Shown here: in pieces, positions 24,624 through 32,282 of the stretch
Layout: each line of letters begins with the position of its first letter
How positions within the stretch are numbered: the stretch's first letter is position 1
Assembly: GCF_900155655.1 (NCBI RefSeq)
Contig: NZ_LT706987.1
Location: 372,730 to 414,244, forward strand
Reading direction: 5' to 3'
DNA from: Prevotella ihumii
Lineage (GTDB): Bacteria; Bacteroidota; Bacteroidia; Bacteroidales; Bacteroidaceae
DNA length: 41,515 nucleotides
Made by a program: the position numbers and the translations under genes
The notes under the pieces: generated by a model
Seen by the model: the letters and a program-made list of their open reading frames with translations, nothing else
What the model was told of the DNA's origin: nothing
Database searches by the model: none

Positions 24624-24661
24624 TATCTTTGCTGTCGTGAATAATGTATTGTTTCGCGACA
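24624..24661 (+). promoter_or_regulatory. AbiE promoter and inverted repeat
   Basis: TATCTTTG (24624-24631) fits the -7 box. Downstream TGTCGTGA (24633-24640) and TCGCGACA (24654-24661) form an imperfect dyad (one mismatch) between the -7 box and the ATG. AbiEi antitoxins are known to repress their own promoter through inverted repeats, so this is a likely operator. Confidence 0.6.
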
Positions 24662-24677
24662 AAAATTATATGTAAAT

Positions 24678-25283
24678 ATGAATGAAAGTATTGAAAATAA
24701 AATACTTGCAAAGGTAAAAAAATGCGGACGTAGTTCTGTATTCTTTATTGGTGATTTTATTTCGTATGGTAGTCGAAATTCAGTTAATAAAGCATTGGAG
24801 CGCCTCACGGCGAAGGGACTGTTGCTTAGAGTCGCACGTGGTATTTACTGCTATCCTAAAATAGAAAAGGTGTATGGACTTGGTGCAGTCCCTCCATCGC
24901 TTGAAGACATCGCCAAGGCAATGGCAAAAAGAGACGGGGCAAGAATTGTCCCAACAGGGCTTTTTGCCCAATACCAACTGGGACTTACTCAACAGGTGCC
25001 GATGAATGTTGTTTATTTAACTGACGGAGTGTCTCGCACAATAGATCTTGGCGAGGGGAAAAACATAAAATTCAAGCGTGCCTCACCCAGATACTTTGCC
25101 ATTCGCAGCCAGTTAGCTCTTCTTTTGACAATGGCACTTAAAGATTGGAAAGTGGAAAATTTGACGGAGGAACAGATCGCCCTCATTAAAGCACAGGTAA
25201 ACGCAAATCCCCGCTTTCAGGCGACAGATCTAAAACTAATGACCTCAAAGGTAAGGGAATTTATAATTAGCTTGTATGAATAA
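24678..25283 (+). CDS. AbiEi-type antitoxin/transcriptional regulator (DUF6088)
   Basis: 201 aa. The N-terminal winged-helix region is recognisable: FFIGDFISYGSRNSVNKALERLTAKGLLLRVARGIYCYP (about 22-60). The C-terminal domain starts with PSLEDIAKAMAKRDGARIVPTG and ends with a helical segment. AbiEi proteins bind DNA to repress the operon and counteract the AbiEii nucleotidyltransferase toxin (type IV toxin-antitoxin). The stop overlaps the toxin start by 8 bp, so translation is coupled. Confidence in the pair is high because of the partner gene. Confidence 0.85.
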   Translation: MNESIENKILAKVKKCGRSSVFFIGDFISYGSRNSVNKALERLTAKGLLLRVARGIYCYPKIEKVYGLGAVPPSLEDIAKAMAKRDGARIVPTGLFAQYQLGLTQQVPMNVVYLTDGVSRTIDLGEGKNIKFKRASPRYFAIRSQLALLLTMALKDWKVENLTEEQIALIKAQVNANPRFQATDLKLMTSKVREFIISLYE

Positions 25284-26292
25284 GTTTTTGAAATTATCAG
25301 ATTCACAGCGAAAAACCGTCTATGAATCAATTGCGCATAAGGTGGGACTGCCAGCCCAAGTCGTTGAGAAAGATTTCTGGGTAACCGCAATCCTACAGGT
25401 GATCTTTGCACTGCCTGTTGCCGGGCATATAGTTTTCAAGGGTGGTACAAGTCTGAGCAAAGGCTGGAAACTCATAGAACGATTTTCGGAGGATATAGAC
25501 CTTGCTGTTGATCCCGTATTCCTTGGCGCGCAGGAAGGAGACCTTACGAAAAAACAAATCAAGAAATTGCGTAAGACATCGTCGCTTTTCGTTTTAGCGA
25601 AGCTGGCTCCCATGATTTGCGAAGAACTTGAACGGCAAGGATTACAGTCGTTTATTACAGTCGAAGCACAACCCAACGGCGAAGGTGATAACACGTATCC
25701 CGAACCACGTCAGATTTATCTTCATTACAAGTCTGTCTTTGATAAGGCACTCACATATCTTCGTCCTGATGTAGTATTGGAAGTCAGTGCGCGTTCATTG
25801 ATTGAACCGACAGAGCCAATACAGATCAAAAGTATCCTTGGTGAGAACCTCCTTATTATGCCATTGACCGATAGTGTCATATATACTGCCATTCCTGCAA
25901 AGACATTTCTTGAAAAGGTGTTCTTGCTCCATGAGTTATTCTCTGTTCCCGGGCATGGAATGGTGGCTGAACGCAAAAGCCGACACCTTTATGACCTTTA
26001 CGTCATGATGAATAAAGATTTTGCAAGGGATGCAGTTACTGATGATATTTTATGGGAATCCATACGCCATCATCGGGAAATTTACACCTCTGTGCGAGGT
26101 GTGGACTATACGCCTGATGTACGCAAACGTCTCCAGCTTATCCCCAGAAAAGATATTATTGACACATGGAGTTCCGACTATGAGTCAATGAAAGAATCTA
26201 TGATTTACGGGGAAAAGCCAACATTTGATGAATTATTAAAGGGGATGTCAAAACTTCAAGAGATGTTTAGAGGAGAAGATTGTCACAAATAA
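25276..26292 (+). CDS. AbiEii-type nucleotidyltransferase toxin
   Basis: 338 aa. It has the diagnostic HIVFKGGTSLSKGW (51-64) and RFSEDIDLAVDP (69-80): Gly-Ser plus Asp73 and Asp75 form the DNA-polymerase-beta-type nucleotidyltransferase centre. A later KSRHLYDLYVMM segment is also typical. AbiEii/MenT enzymes modify tRNA or use NTPs to stop growth when phage infect. It follows the AbiEi antitoxin with an 8-bp overlap and is closed by a 15-bp terminator shared with the converging helicase fragment. Full-length for the family. Confidence 0.9.
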   Translation: MNKFLKLSDSQRKTVYESIAHKVGLPAQVVEKDFWVTAILQVIFALPVAGHIVFKGGTSLSKGWKLIERFSEDIDLAVDPVFLGAQEGDLTKKQIKKLRKTSSLFVLAKLAPMICEELERQGLQSFITVEAQPNGEGDNTYPEPRQIYLHYKSVFDKALTYLRPDVVLEVSARSLIEPTEPIQIKSILGENLLIMPLTDSVIYTAIPAKTFLEKVFLLHELFSVPGHGMVAERKSRHLYDLYVMMNKDFARDAVTDDILWESIRHHREIYTSVRGVDYTPDVRKRLQLIPRKDIIDTWSSDYESMKESMIYGEKPTFDELLKGMSKLQEMFRGEDCHK

Positions 26293-26316
26293 TGCTTACG
26301 GTTTTGGAATAGAACA

Positions 26317-26353
26317 AGATTTCGGCAATAAAATGGTATTATTGCCGAAATCT
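26317..26353. terminator. Bidirectional terminator between AbiEii and the helicase fragment
   Basis: AGATTTCGGCAATAA (26317-26331) and TTATTGCCGAAATCT (26339-26353) are exact complements with a 7-base loop. It serves both converging transcripts. Confidence 0.75.
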
Positions 26354-26375
26354 AATCGTTAACACTTATAGTTCT

Positions 26376-26415
26376 ATATTTAGTGTCTCCATTTGGGTCT
26401 GAAACTCTGTGAATG
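26376..26415. repeat. 40-bp direct repeat, right copy, flanking the AbiE cassette
   Basis: Identical to 24501-24540. Lies across the 3' end of the helicase-fragment coding sequence, so this is probably the parental copy. Confidence 0.85.
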
Positions 26416-28110
26416 ACTGTCCTCTTCTTTATTTTGAACAGGAGACGGCTCATTGCTTATCTTGACAGAATGACTATTGCCAGATAAAGCCTCTTCTTGT
26501 TTCATGCCCTCCGTTTCTTCCTTTTCCTCTTCCGATGGTGCAAGTGTAAGGGCAATCTTTCTGTCCAACTCTGCCGACTGCCCTTTGAGCGAACGAAGCT
26601 CTTCTTCTTTCTTCCACGTTCCATTAGCGATAGCAGTATAGATTTCCTTATTGGCTGCAACCTTCTCTTTCTCCTTCTCGTGCGATTCTATCACCTTGGG
26701 GATACGCCCCAGCGCACCCAAGAAATTCTCACACGCAAGTTTCGGGTCCGCAGCCAACTTACCGTTATTATAGGTATAGTAAATGCTTTCCTGTCCTTTG
26801 ACAAAGAAACGGTTCACGGAGCAGTCAAACAAATCCTTTGAGGTACTCTCCGTCTTCACCATGATAGAGAAACCATAAATCTCACCTATTTTATTGTACT
26901 CACCTTTGGTGCGTGCCTTGTCGTTAATTTCTTGCAGGCGTGCGGCAATGACCTTGATGTCTGTGCTGTCCTCCACACCCTTTATGACCAGTTTGTTGAT
27001 AGGATTGCCCTCTGCATCACGTTCCACGCGCTTCTCAAAGCACACCAAGTCTGCCTTGGCTTCCTTGATCTTGTCTGAATGGAAAGACACGGAGCTGTCA
27101 ATCTCTGCCAACTTTCCCGTTGCGGCATCACGTTCACGGAGGAAGTTCTTACGCTCGGATTCCAGCGTGGCAATCTTCTTGTCGAGTTTGGCTTTCTCTA
27201 ACAAGTCCGTATTACCAGATAGCACGGCAACATACTCTGAAAAGTTCATACCGCTATCCTCGTCCATCGAACCCTCGTCAATGGTACGACTACCGAGCGT
27301 ATTGGTCTTCAACTGATTGATAAACAATTGCTTGTTATGCAGAAGGTTGAACTTGTAGCTGTCAAGTGACCGTTCCACGGCATAGATAATCACATCGACC
27401 TTGTTGTCTGCAAATTCTTTGGCAACCAAATTTCCTTTACGGATTGCCCGACCATTGCGCTGTTCTAAATCTGAGGGTCGCCAGGGTGTATCAAGTTGAT
27501 GCACCGCCACCGCACGCTGCTGGGCGTTGACACCCGTTCCAAGCATAGAAGTAGAACCGAAGATGATACGGATGTCTCCACGATTCATCGCTTCTACCAT
27601 CGCTTTCTTGGCTTTCTCATTCTTGCACTCCTGAATGAAGCGTATCTCGTAGGACGGGATATGATAATCTTCCACCAATTTACGCTTTACCTCCGAATAG
27701 ATATTGAAATCTCCACCGGGCTTATACGTACCCAAATCGGAGAATACAAACTGGGTACCTTTCTGTGCATCATACTTCTGATAGTAGTCATTGAGTAATT
27801 TCGCACAATGGCTTGCCTTGTTGTCGATATGGTCTGAGTACCCATTTTCGTCTATCATGCGTAGATCCAAGCTCATCTTGCGCGCGTAATCAGTTGCAAT
27901 CAGCATCTTTGCCTTTTCCTCACTCTCGCTCAACGGCGCACGCCCCAAAAGCGTGGCATCACCGTTTTTGGCAAACTCCATCAACTTGCCGATAAACTCC
28001 TCCTGTTCAGGTGTCGGCGGAATGTTATGGAGTATCTCGTTTTTTTCGGGACGATCGATGCCTATATCCTTTGCTGTGCGGAAATCGCAAATCTCCGCAT
28101 AAAAGTAATG
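26380..28110 (-). pseudogene. Conjugative-element helicase/methylase, C-terminal fragment
   Basis: The open frame runs to 28179, but homology to the helicase seems to start only at about [16 protein letters not shown] (near 28100). The protein has the SF2 helicase C-domain: [16 protein letters not shown] (motif V) and [13 protein letters not shown] (motif VI), then a long coiled-coil region. These are the C-terminal third of the about 1900-2000-aa SNF2-like helicase/N6-methylase proteins common in Bacteroides conjugative transposons. The N-terminal methylase and the Walker A part are missing, replaced by an IS66 fragment. No longer a full enzyme. Confidence 0.75.
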
Positions 28111-28115
28111 GGGGT

Positions 28116-28214
28116 GTTGCGGCGTACCAATTGGGACAGGCGAAGAATACCCTGACGCATATCCACAGGAGTGCAACAAACCCGAAAAACATTTGTTTCG
28201 TTGAGTACAAACAT
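28116..28214 (-). pseudogene. IS66 TnpB, N-terminal fragment
   Basis: From the ATG at 28214 the minus strand reads [33 protein letters not shown]. This matches the start of IS66 TnpB (small orf2) proteins, which open MF..., then a (T/Q)P(T)DMRKG(F)xxL segment. After RRN (about 28116) the similarity stops and the sequence passes into helicase DNA. The fragment is the left tip of an IS66-family element deleted internally. Confidence 0.7.
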
Positions 28215-28226
28215 AAGTTTTTCGGG

Positions 28227-28257
28227 CAAAGGTAGTAAAGTAAGAATGTTACACAAA
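28227..28257 (-). promoter_or_regulatory. Promoter in the IS66 left end, reading into the helicase remnant
   Basis: On the minus strand TTTG (28254-28257) and TACCTTTG (28227-28234) are exactly 19 bp apart. The predicted start lies only a few bases ahead of the TnpB ATG at 28214, so the message would be nearly leaderless. Confidence 0.65.
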
Positions 28258-28280
28258 GGCGGCTAATATTGGATGCTTAC
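28255..28280 (-). repeat. IS66 left-end terminal sequence
   Basis: 26 bp identical to 233-258. Read on the minus strand it starts GTAAGCATCC and is followed by a promoter and the TnpB start, so it is the left end of an IS66 element. Only 20 bp separate it from the IS110 element. Confidence 0.65.
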
Positions 28281-28345
28281 AATGGTTTTAACCCAAATCG
28301 AGCTTTCTATGTTAATATCCAAATATTTTGACCGTTATTTTCAAT

Positions 28346-29371
28346 TTATGCTGAGATTTTATATTCAGGGGTGAATGTTTGGCGGTTTCTAACCATTGCA
28401 GTGACCAAATGCACAAGTTTGTTCTTGACATTGTTCAGTGCAACTTGCTTCTTCTTTCCGCGTTCCACGAGGCGCATATAGTACCTCGCCATAACGGGAT
28501 TGAATTTGACGGCAGCCAGTTCAGCTTGTGTCAGCATAGCCTTTATCTGGCGGTTCGCCATATAATGTACATGCGGATCAGAATGCACACTGGTGCCAGA
28601 GTCTTTTCCGAATGGGGCTAAGCCGTAATAGCAGGCAATCTTGTGCGAGTCGTAGTTGAAACGATGGAAGTTGTCTGTATACACCATCAGACAGACAGCG
28701 TTCTGCGTTCCTATGCCAGGCACCGAGGTCACGATGGTGAACACCTCGGTGAGCTCTTCGTCCGACTTAATGAGCTCGGTGATTCGCTTGTCTATCTTCT
28801 CAACTTCCTTATTGAGTTCTGACACGATATGCCTTCCGCTCTGCGAGATCATCGTCTTGATAGGCGATTTCTCCATGGTGAGCTTCTTCTCGCTTCTACG
28901 CACCTGAAAGCTGCATCTATGACGTACCACCATTTGACGATACAGAAACAGCTCTCGTAGTTGTGCAAGTGACTCGCTAAGTGGCTCGTACATAACGGCT
29001 TTGTCGTGATTTCTCATAGCGTATTCTGCAATCATCGAGGCGTCGGCGCGGTCAGACTTCAATCGTCTGAGACCTGATGCGTCCTTGATGCTCTTGGCGT
29101 TCTCAAGCCACATGTCGTAGCCTTTGCCGTAGAGGAAGTTGCATAGCCCTTTGCTGTAGTCGCCAGTATTTTCACCGCAGAAGAGCCACAGGGATGGGTC
29201 GATGCCGTAGGAATTCTTCTCCACCCACTTGACCAGTTGCTTGTAGCCGGACACTGTTGTCTTGAACTCGTTGAACACTCTTGGGGCCGTTTCTGTCAGA
29301 CCGTCTGCAAAAATGATAGCCACATCAACTTTTTCTTTCGAAAAATCAACTCCGATAAATAAATTCTTCAT
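28346..29371 (-). CDS. IS110-family DEDD/serine transposase (bridge-RNA recombinase)
   Basis: 341 aa from the MKNLFIGVDF start at 29371; the frame opens further upstream to 29470 but that part overlaps the predicted RNA and lacks homology. The N-terminal RuvC-like DEDD domain has Asp9 (IGVDFSK), Glu67 (CGENTGD), Asp107 and Asp110 (LKSDRAD). A coiled-coil linker (about 180-210) follows, then the Tnp domain with TSVPGIGTQNAVCLMV (215-230) and CYYGLAPFGKDSGTS (247-261), containing the candidate catalytic Ser258. Members recombine a circular donor with a target chosen by a bridge RNA. All key residues are intact, so it may be active. Confidence 0.92.
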   Translation of the reverse strand: MKNLFIGVDFSKEKVDVAIIFADGLTETAPRVFNEFKTTVSGYKQLVKWVEKNSYGIDPSLWLFCGENTGDYSKGLCNFLYGKGYDMWLENAKSIKDASGLRRLKSDRADASMIAEYAMRNHDKAVMYEPLSESLAQLRELFLYRQMVVRHRCSFQVRRSEKKLTMEKSPIKTMISQSGRHIVSELNKEVEKIDKRITELIKSDEELTEVFTIVTSVPGIGTQNAVCLMVYTDNFHRFNYDSHKIACYYGLAPFGKDSGTSVHSDPHVHYMANRQIKAMLTQAELAAVKFNPVMARYYMRLVERGKKKQVALNNVKNKLVHLVTAMVRNRQTFTPEYKISA

Positions 29372-29374
29372 ATC

Positions 29375-29555
29375 TTTGTACAATTTTATTAAGTAGAATT
29401 GGTCGATAGTTGTATGGACTAACACTCTAACAAGGCTCAGAGCCGATAATTTTCTATCTGGTCTTTGCAACTATGTCGATGAGGTCCGAAACGATTTATA
29501 GCTTTTAGTTGGGTCATTAGCTGGTTTACCTCTTCGACAGACCGATTCTACCTTT
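29375..29555 (-). ncRNA. Candidate bridge RNA of the IS110 element
   Basis: On the minus strand a -7 box TACCTTTG (29562-29569) precedes an about 180-nt structured segment ending at the transposase start. Stem 1: GTCGAAGAGGT (29528-29538) with ACCTCATCGAC (29475-29485), one mismatch, enclosing a loop of about 42 nt. In that loop CTAATGACC (29512-29520) equals the left half of the occupied target, and AAATCG (29492-29497) is complementary to the right half CGATTT. Stem 2: ATAGTTG (29468-29474) with CAACTAT (29406-29412), enclosing a second loop of about 55 nt. There ATAGAAA (29451-29457) equals the right end of the element (28304-28310), and TTAGAG (29425-29430) is complementary to its left end CTCTAA (29647-29652). 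This is the target-loop/donor-loop order known for IS621-type bridge RNAs. Confidence 0.72.
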
Positions 29556-29817
29556 TTACAACAAAGGTACGAAACTGTCTTTAGTAATCATAGTTTTATC
29601 TTGATTATTTAATGTTTATGCGACTGCGTCGCATTCTTCTGCAAACTTAGAGGTCATTAGACCAGTTTAGGTGCTTACTTTATTATTTTTGAAACTTATG
29701 AGATGTCTTTTGGATTATTTTGGCTTTATTTTACCTATATCTGCAGTCACATAGCCCGCTATGCTCCTTTGATATATGCAAAATAAATCTCAACATAATC
29801 GCAAAATACATTCTCAT

Positions 29818-29842
29818 TCTAACGACCGATTGGGGTTAAAAA
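29818..29842 (+). repeat. Dispersed TCTAAYGACCGATTTGGG motif, site C
   Basis: TCTAACGACCGATTGGGGTT followed by AAAA, on the opposite strand to the occupied site and 165 bp from the IS110 edge. The remaining DNA from 29653 to 29938 is AT-rich with no gene seen. Confidence 0.7.
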
Positions 29843-29938
29843 TAATTTATGACAAACAAAACCCATAAATTCATCCGCAGAGAGATGAATTTATAGGTTT
29901 CAAAAGTAGTGTTATGAGGATTTCTAAACAGAAAAGAC

Positions 29939-31282
29939 TCATTCTTTGATGCGGATAAACGCATTGGCAAGAATGGCTGTAAGACCGCCCATTGTGATAC
30001 CGCTTGAGAATATATTTTGAATGATTTCGGGCATTTTCTTCATAATATCGGGAACAAGTTCAACGCTCAAACCCATAGCAAAGCTAATAGCCATCACCAA
30101 AACTGCTTTACGATTGATAGTAGTTGCGGCAATGATGCGAATACCTGCTGCAGCCACTGTTCCGAACATAAGAAGTGTAGCACCGCCAAGTACACAGTCG
30201 GGAATTAAAGAGAACAATTGTCCTACTACAGGGAACAAGCCCAAAAAGACCAAAGCACCTGCTATGAAATAACCTACATAGCGACTTGCCACACCCGTAA
30301 GTTGTATCATACCATTGTTTTGCGCAAAGATAGAGTTTGGAAAGCTATTGAAAACTGCTGCCAAAAACGAGTTGAAACCATCGGCAAGAATACCGCCCTG
30401 AGCACGCTTCATAAACACTTCGCCCTCAACTGGTTGACCAGAGATGAGCGAGTTTGCAGTGATGTCGCCGTATGCTTCAACAGCTGTTACAAGATAGATG
30501 AGACCAATACCAATAATAGAACCCACGTCGAAACGCAATCCATACTTGAAAGGTACAGGAATGTTCAATGCACCAGCTCCATTAAGACGTGAGAGGTCTA
30601 TCATTCCCATAAAATAAGCAACCACACAGCCCAACAACAAGCCAAGCACAATGGAAGCCATACGGAGGAAACGATTGCCCGAACGATTGAAAAACACAAT
30701 ACTCAACAATACCAAAAGTGCTAAACCAAGGTTTTGCATAGAGCCAAATTGCCCTGCTTCCATTGCCATCTGACCACCTCCACACGAATTAATACCAGCC
30801 TTAATCAAGCACATACCAATGAGCGAAACCACGATGCCCGAAACCAACGGAGTGATGATTTTACGCATATAAGGTAAAATGCGGCTCACAAACATTTCAA
30901 CCACTGATGCCACCAAACACGCACCAAAAATATAGCTTAGTCCCATTTCTACATTCATCTTTCCGCCTACCATTCCGAGCATACCTGCGCCAATGATAGG
31001 ACTAATAAATGAGAATGATGTACCTTGGATACAGAGCAAGCCTGCCCCCACAGGACCTAACTTATAACATTGTACGAAGGTAGCAATACCCGACACGAAG
31101 AGCGACATAGATACAAGAAAGCCCGTTGTCTCTAAATCGAATTGTAATGCCGAACTAATGATGAGCGGTGGAGTGATAATAGCCACAAAGATGGCCAAAA
31201 GGTGCTGAAGTGCCGCAAATATAGTTTCACGCAATGGCGGACGGTCGTTCAGTCCGTAAATAAGTTCTTTTGATTCTTCCAT
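29939..31282 (-). CDS. NCS2-family xanthine/uracil permease
   Basis: 447 aa, about 12-14 hydrophobic segments. The NCS2 signature region is visible: QHLLAIFVAIITPPLIIS near the start, LLCIQGTSFSFISPIIGAGM, and IGLIYLVTAVEAYGDITANSLISG with the conserved Glu of the second substrate helix. It ends soon after NAFIRIKE. NCS2 proteins import nucleobases with protons or sodium. It lies 63 bp downstream of xpt in the same orientation, as in the xpt-pbuX pairs of other bacteria, so xanthine (or guanine) is the likely substrate. PbuX/XanP versus UraA type cannot be settled by eye. Confidence 0.88.
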   Translation of the reverse strand: MEESKELIYGLNDRPPLRETIFAALQHLLAIFVAIITPPLIISSALQFDLETTGFLVSMSLFVSGIATFVQCYKLGPVGAGLLCIQGTSFSFISPIIGAGMLGMVGGKMNVEMGLSYIFGACLVASVVEMFVSRILPYMRKIITPLVSGIVVSLIGMCLIKAGINSCGGGQMAMEAGQFGSMQNLGLALLVLLSIVFFNRSGNRFLRMASIVLGLLLGCVVAYFMGMIDLSRLNGAGALNIPVPFKYGLRFDVGSIIGIGLIYLVTAVEAYGDITANSLISGQPVEGEVFMKRAQGGILADGFNSFLAAVFNSFPNSIFAQNNGMIQLTGVASRYVGYFIAGALVFLGLFPVVGQLFSLIPDCVLGGATLLMFGTVAAAGIRIIAATTINRKAVLVMAISFAMGLSVELVPDIMKKMPEIIQNIFSSGITMGGLTAILANAFIRIKE

Positions 31283-31345
31283 AGTTAGGTTACAATATAA
31301 TAATTTTAGTTTTCAAAGTTTTCGTAAAGCAAAAACTAATCTCGC

Positions 31346-31915
31346 TTAATCTCTAAGTTTGATTTCGCAATTGTCTAACGACTCAATAATTGCCAAGCTC
31401 TCGCAGCGTACCCCCGCAGCCTCTATCGCCTCACGGCCGTGTTGGAAAGCTTTCTCAATAATAAAGCCCATTCCCACGAGTTCTGCCCCAGCCTGTTGAC
31501 ACAAATCCATAATGCCTCTGGCTGCATTACCATACGCCAAGAAGTCGTCTACAAAGAGCACTTTGTCGTCAGGAGTAAGATATTCTTTTGATATACACAC
31601 GTGATATTCACGCTGTTTGGTGAACGAAAAGACCGTTGCCGAAAGCATATCGACCATTGTTGATGGCTTTTTCTTTTTTGCAAATACCACAGGTAGGTCG
31701 AGCAAGAAGCCCATCATTATGGCTGGCGCAATGCCACTTGCCTCCACTGTAATAATTTTGTTGATTTCGGTAGATGCGTAGCGGCGTATCAATTCCACAG
31801 CTATCTGCTTCATCAAGTTAGGGTCTAACTGATGATTAATAAACTTGTCTACCTTTAATATTCCTCCTTCAAAACATTTACCATCTTTAAGGATGCGGTC
31901 TTTCAATGTCTTCAT
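31346..31915 (-). CDS. xpt: Xanthine phosphoribosyltransferase
   Basis: 189 aa, the usual length of Xpt. [32 protein letters not shown] is the characteristic Xpt opening. The PRPP-binding loop is [20 protein letters not shown] (about 122-141), and [12 protein letters not shown] supplies the conserved ASGI. The enzyme makes XMP from xanthine and PRPP. It is the first gene of the xpt-permease pair and has a leader with a terminator-like hairpin. Confidence 0.93.
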   Translation of the reverse strand: MKTLKDRILKDGKCFEGGILKVDKFINHQLDPNLMKQIAVELIRRYASTEINKIITVEASGIAPAIMMGFLLDLPVVFAKKKKPSTMVDMLSATVFSFTKQREYHVCISKEYLTPDDKVLFVDDFLAYGNAARGIMDLCQQAGAELVGMGFIIEKAFQHGREAIEAAGVRCESLAIIESLDNCEIKLRD

Positions 31916-31958
31916 TGTACAATTATTTTTATTTTGCGTGTATTTTGAATTAACTCTA

Positions 31959-31991
31959 AAAAAGCAAAAGGACTTCTAAATAAAAGTCCTT
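31959..31991 (-). promoter_or_regulatory. Terminator-like hairpin in the xpt leader (possible attenuator)
   Basis: On the minus strand AAGGACTT (31984-31991) pairs with AAGTCCTT (31968-31975) over an 8-base loop, followed by TTGCTTTTTTT. It lies between the predicted start site near 32001 and the xpt ATG at 31915. No purine-riboswitch core could be recognised, and there is little room for one upstream of the hairpin. Confidence 0.55.
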
Positions 31992-32007
31992 CAACAATAA
32001 TTGCGTG

Positions 32008-32015
32008 CAAATTTA
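32008..32015 (-). promoter_or_regulatory. -7 box for xpt
   Basis: Minus strand TAAATTTG fits TAnnTTTG, about 93 bp upstream of the xpt start. The best upstream TTTG (32032-32035) is 16 bp away, closer than the usual 19-20. Confidence 0.45.
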
Positions 32016-32218
32016 CTATTTTTTTCAAAAACAAATTAGCTTTTATTCTAAATATTTTATCCCATCAATGAAATCCATAACTTTTATGCGGAAGTATGGG
32101 AGTAGAAAGCAGAAAATGGAATAAAACTCATATCTGACTGAAATACAGCGGATATTGCTTGTTTCTTCTTAGGGTTGCATCATAGAAAACAGGCAGAAAA
32201 GGGAGCGAAAAGGAGGGA

Positions 32219-32282
32219 GTTCAGTTACCAAATCGTTCGAAAAACGATGAAAGGAAAAGGACGGCTTAAAGTGGTAACTAAA
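32219..32282 (+). other. GTTAC-type sites upstream of the broken integrase
   Basis: GTTCAGTTACCAAATC (32219-32234) and GGTAACTAAAA (32273-32283) repeat the motifs found at 16891-16935 ahead of the intact integrase. Between and after them lies only AT-rich DNA. The remaining part of 31916-32362 holds the xpt leader and promoter. Confidence 0.5.

Larger units (their letters stand above)
28301..29652 (-). mobile_element. IS110-family insertion sequence (about 1.35 kb) with bridge-RNA architecture
   Basis: The element was delimited from its split target. On the minus strand TCTAATGAC (29654-29662) precedes it and CGATTTGGGTT (28290-28300) follows it; joined they recreate the dispersed motif seen at 10155, 15471 and 29818. 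CT is present at both junctions (29651-29652 and 28301-28302), matching a CT core dinucleotide. The transposase lies toward the right end, leaving 45 bp on that side and about 280 bp of non-coding left end. This is the IS110-group layout, not the IS1111-group one. There are no terminal inverted repeats, as expected. A TGCGAC-TGC-GTCGCA hairpin lies in the left end at 29619-29633. Edges are good to about 2 bp. Confidence 0.8.

Noticed and set aside
28062..28256. Independent 64-aa gene starting [13 protein letters not shown]
   Set aside because: The meaningful part begins at the TnpB ATG at 28214; the upstream codons are the IS66 terminus and promoter, and the last codons are helicase DNA in a wrong frame.
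29372..29470. Longer IS110 transposase start at 29470
   Set aside because: The extra 33 residues overlap the predicted bridge RNA, and the family start is the MKNLFIGVDF segment at 29371.
31916..32015. Purine riboswitch ahead of xpt
   Set aside because: No conserved three-way junction core could be read and there is not enough leader before the hairpin.
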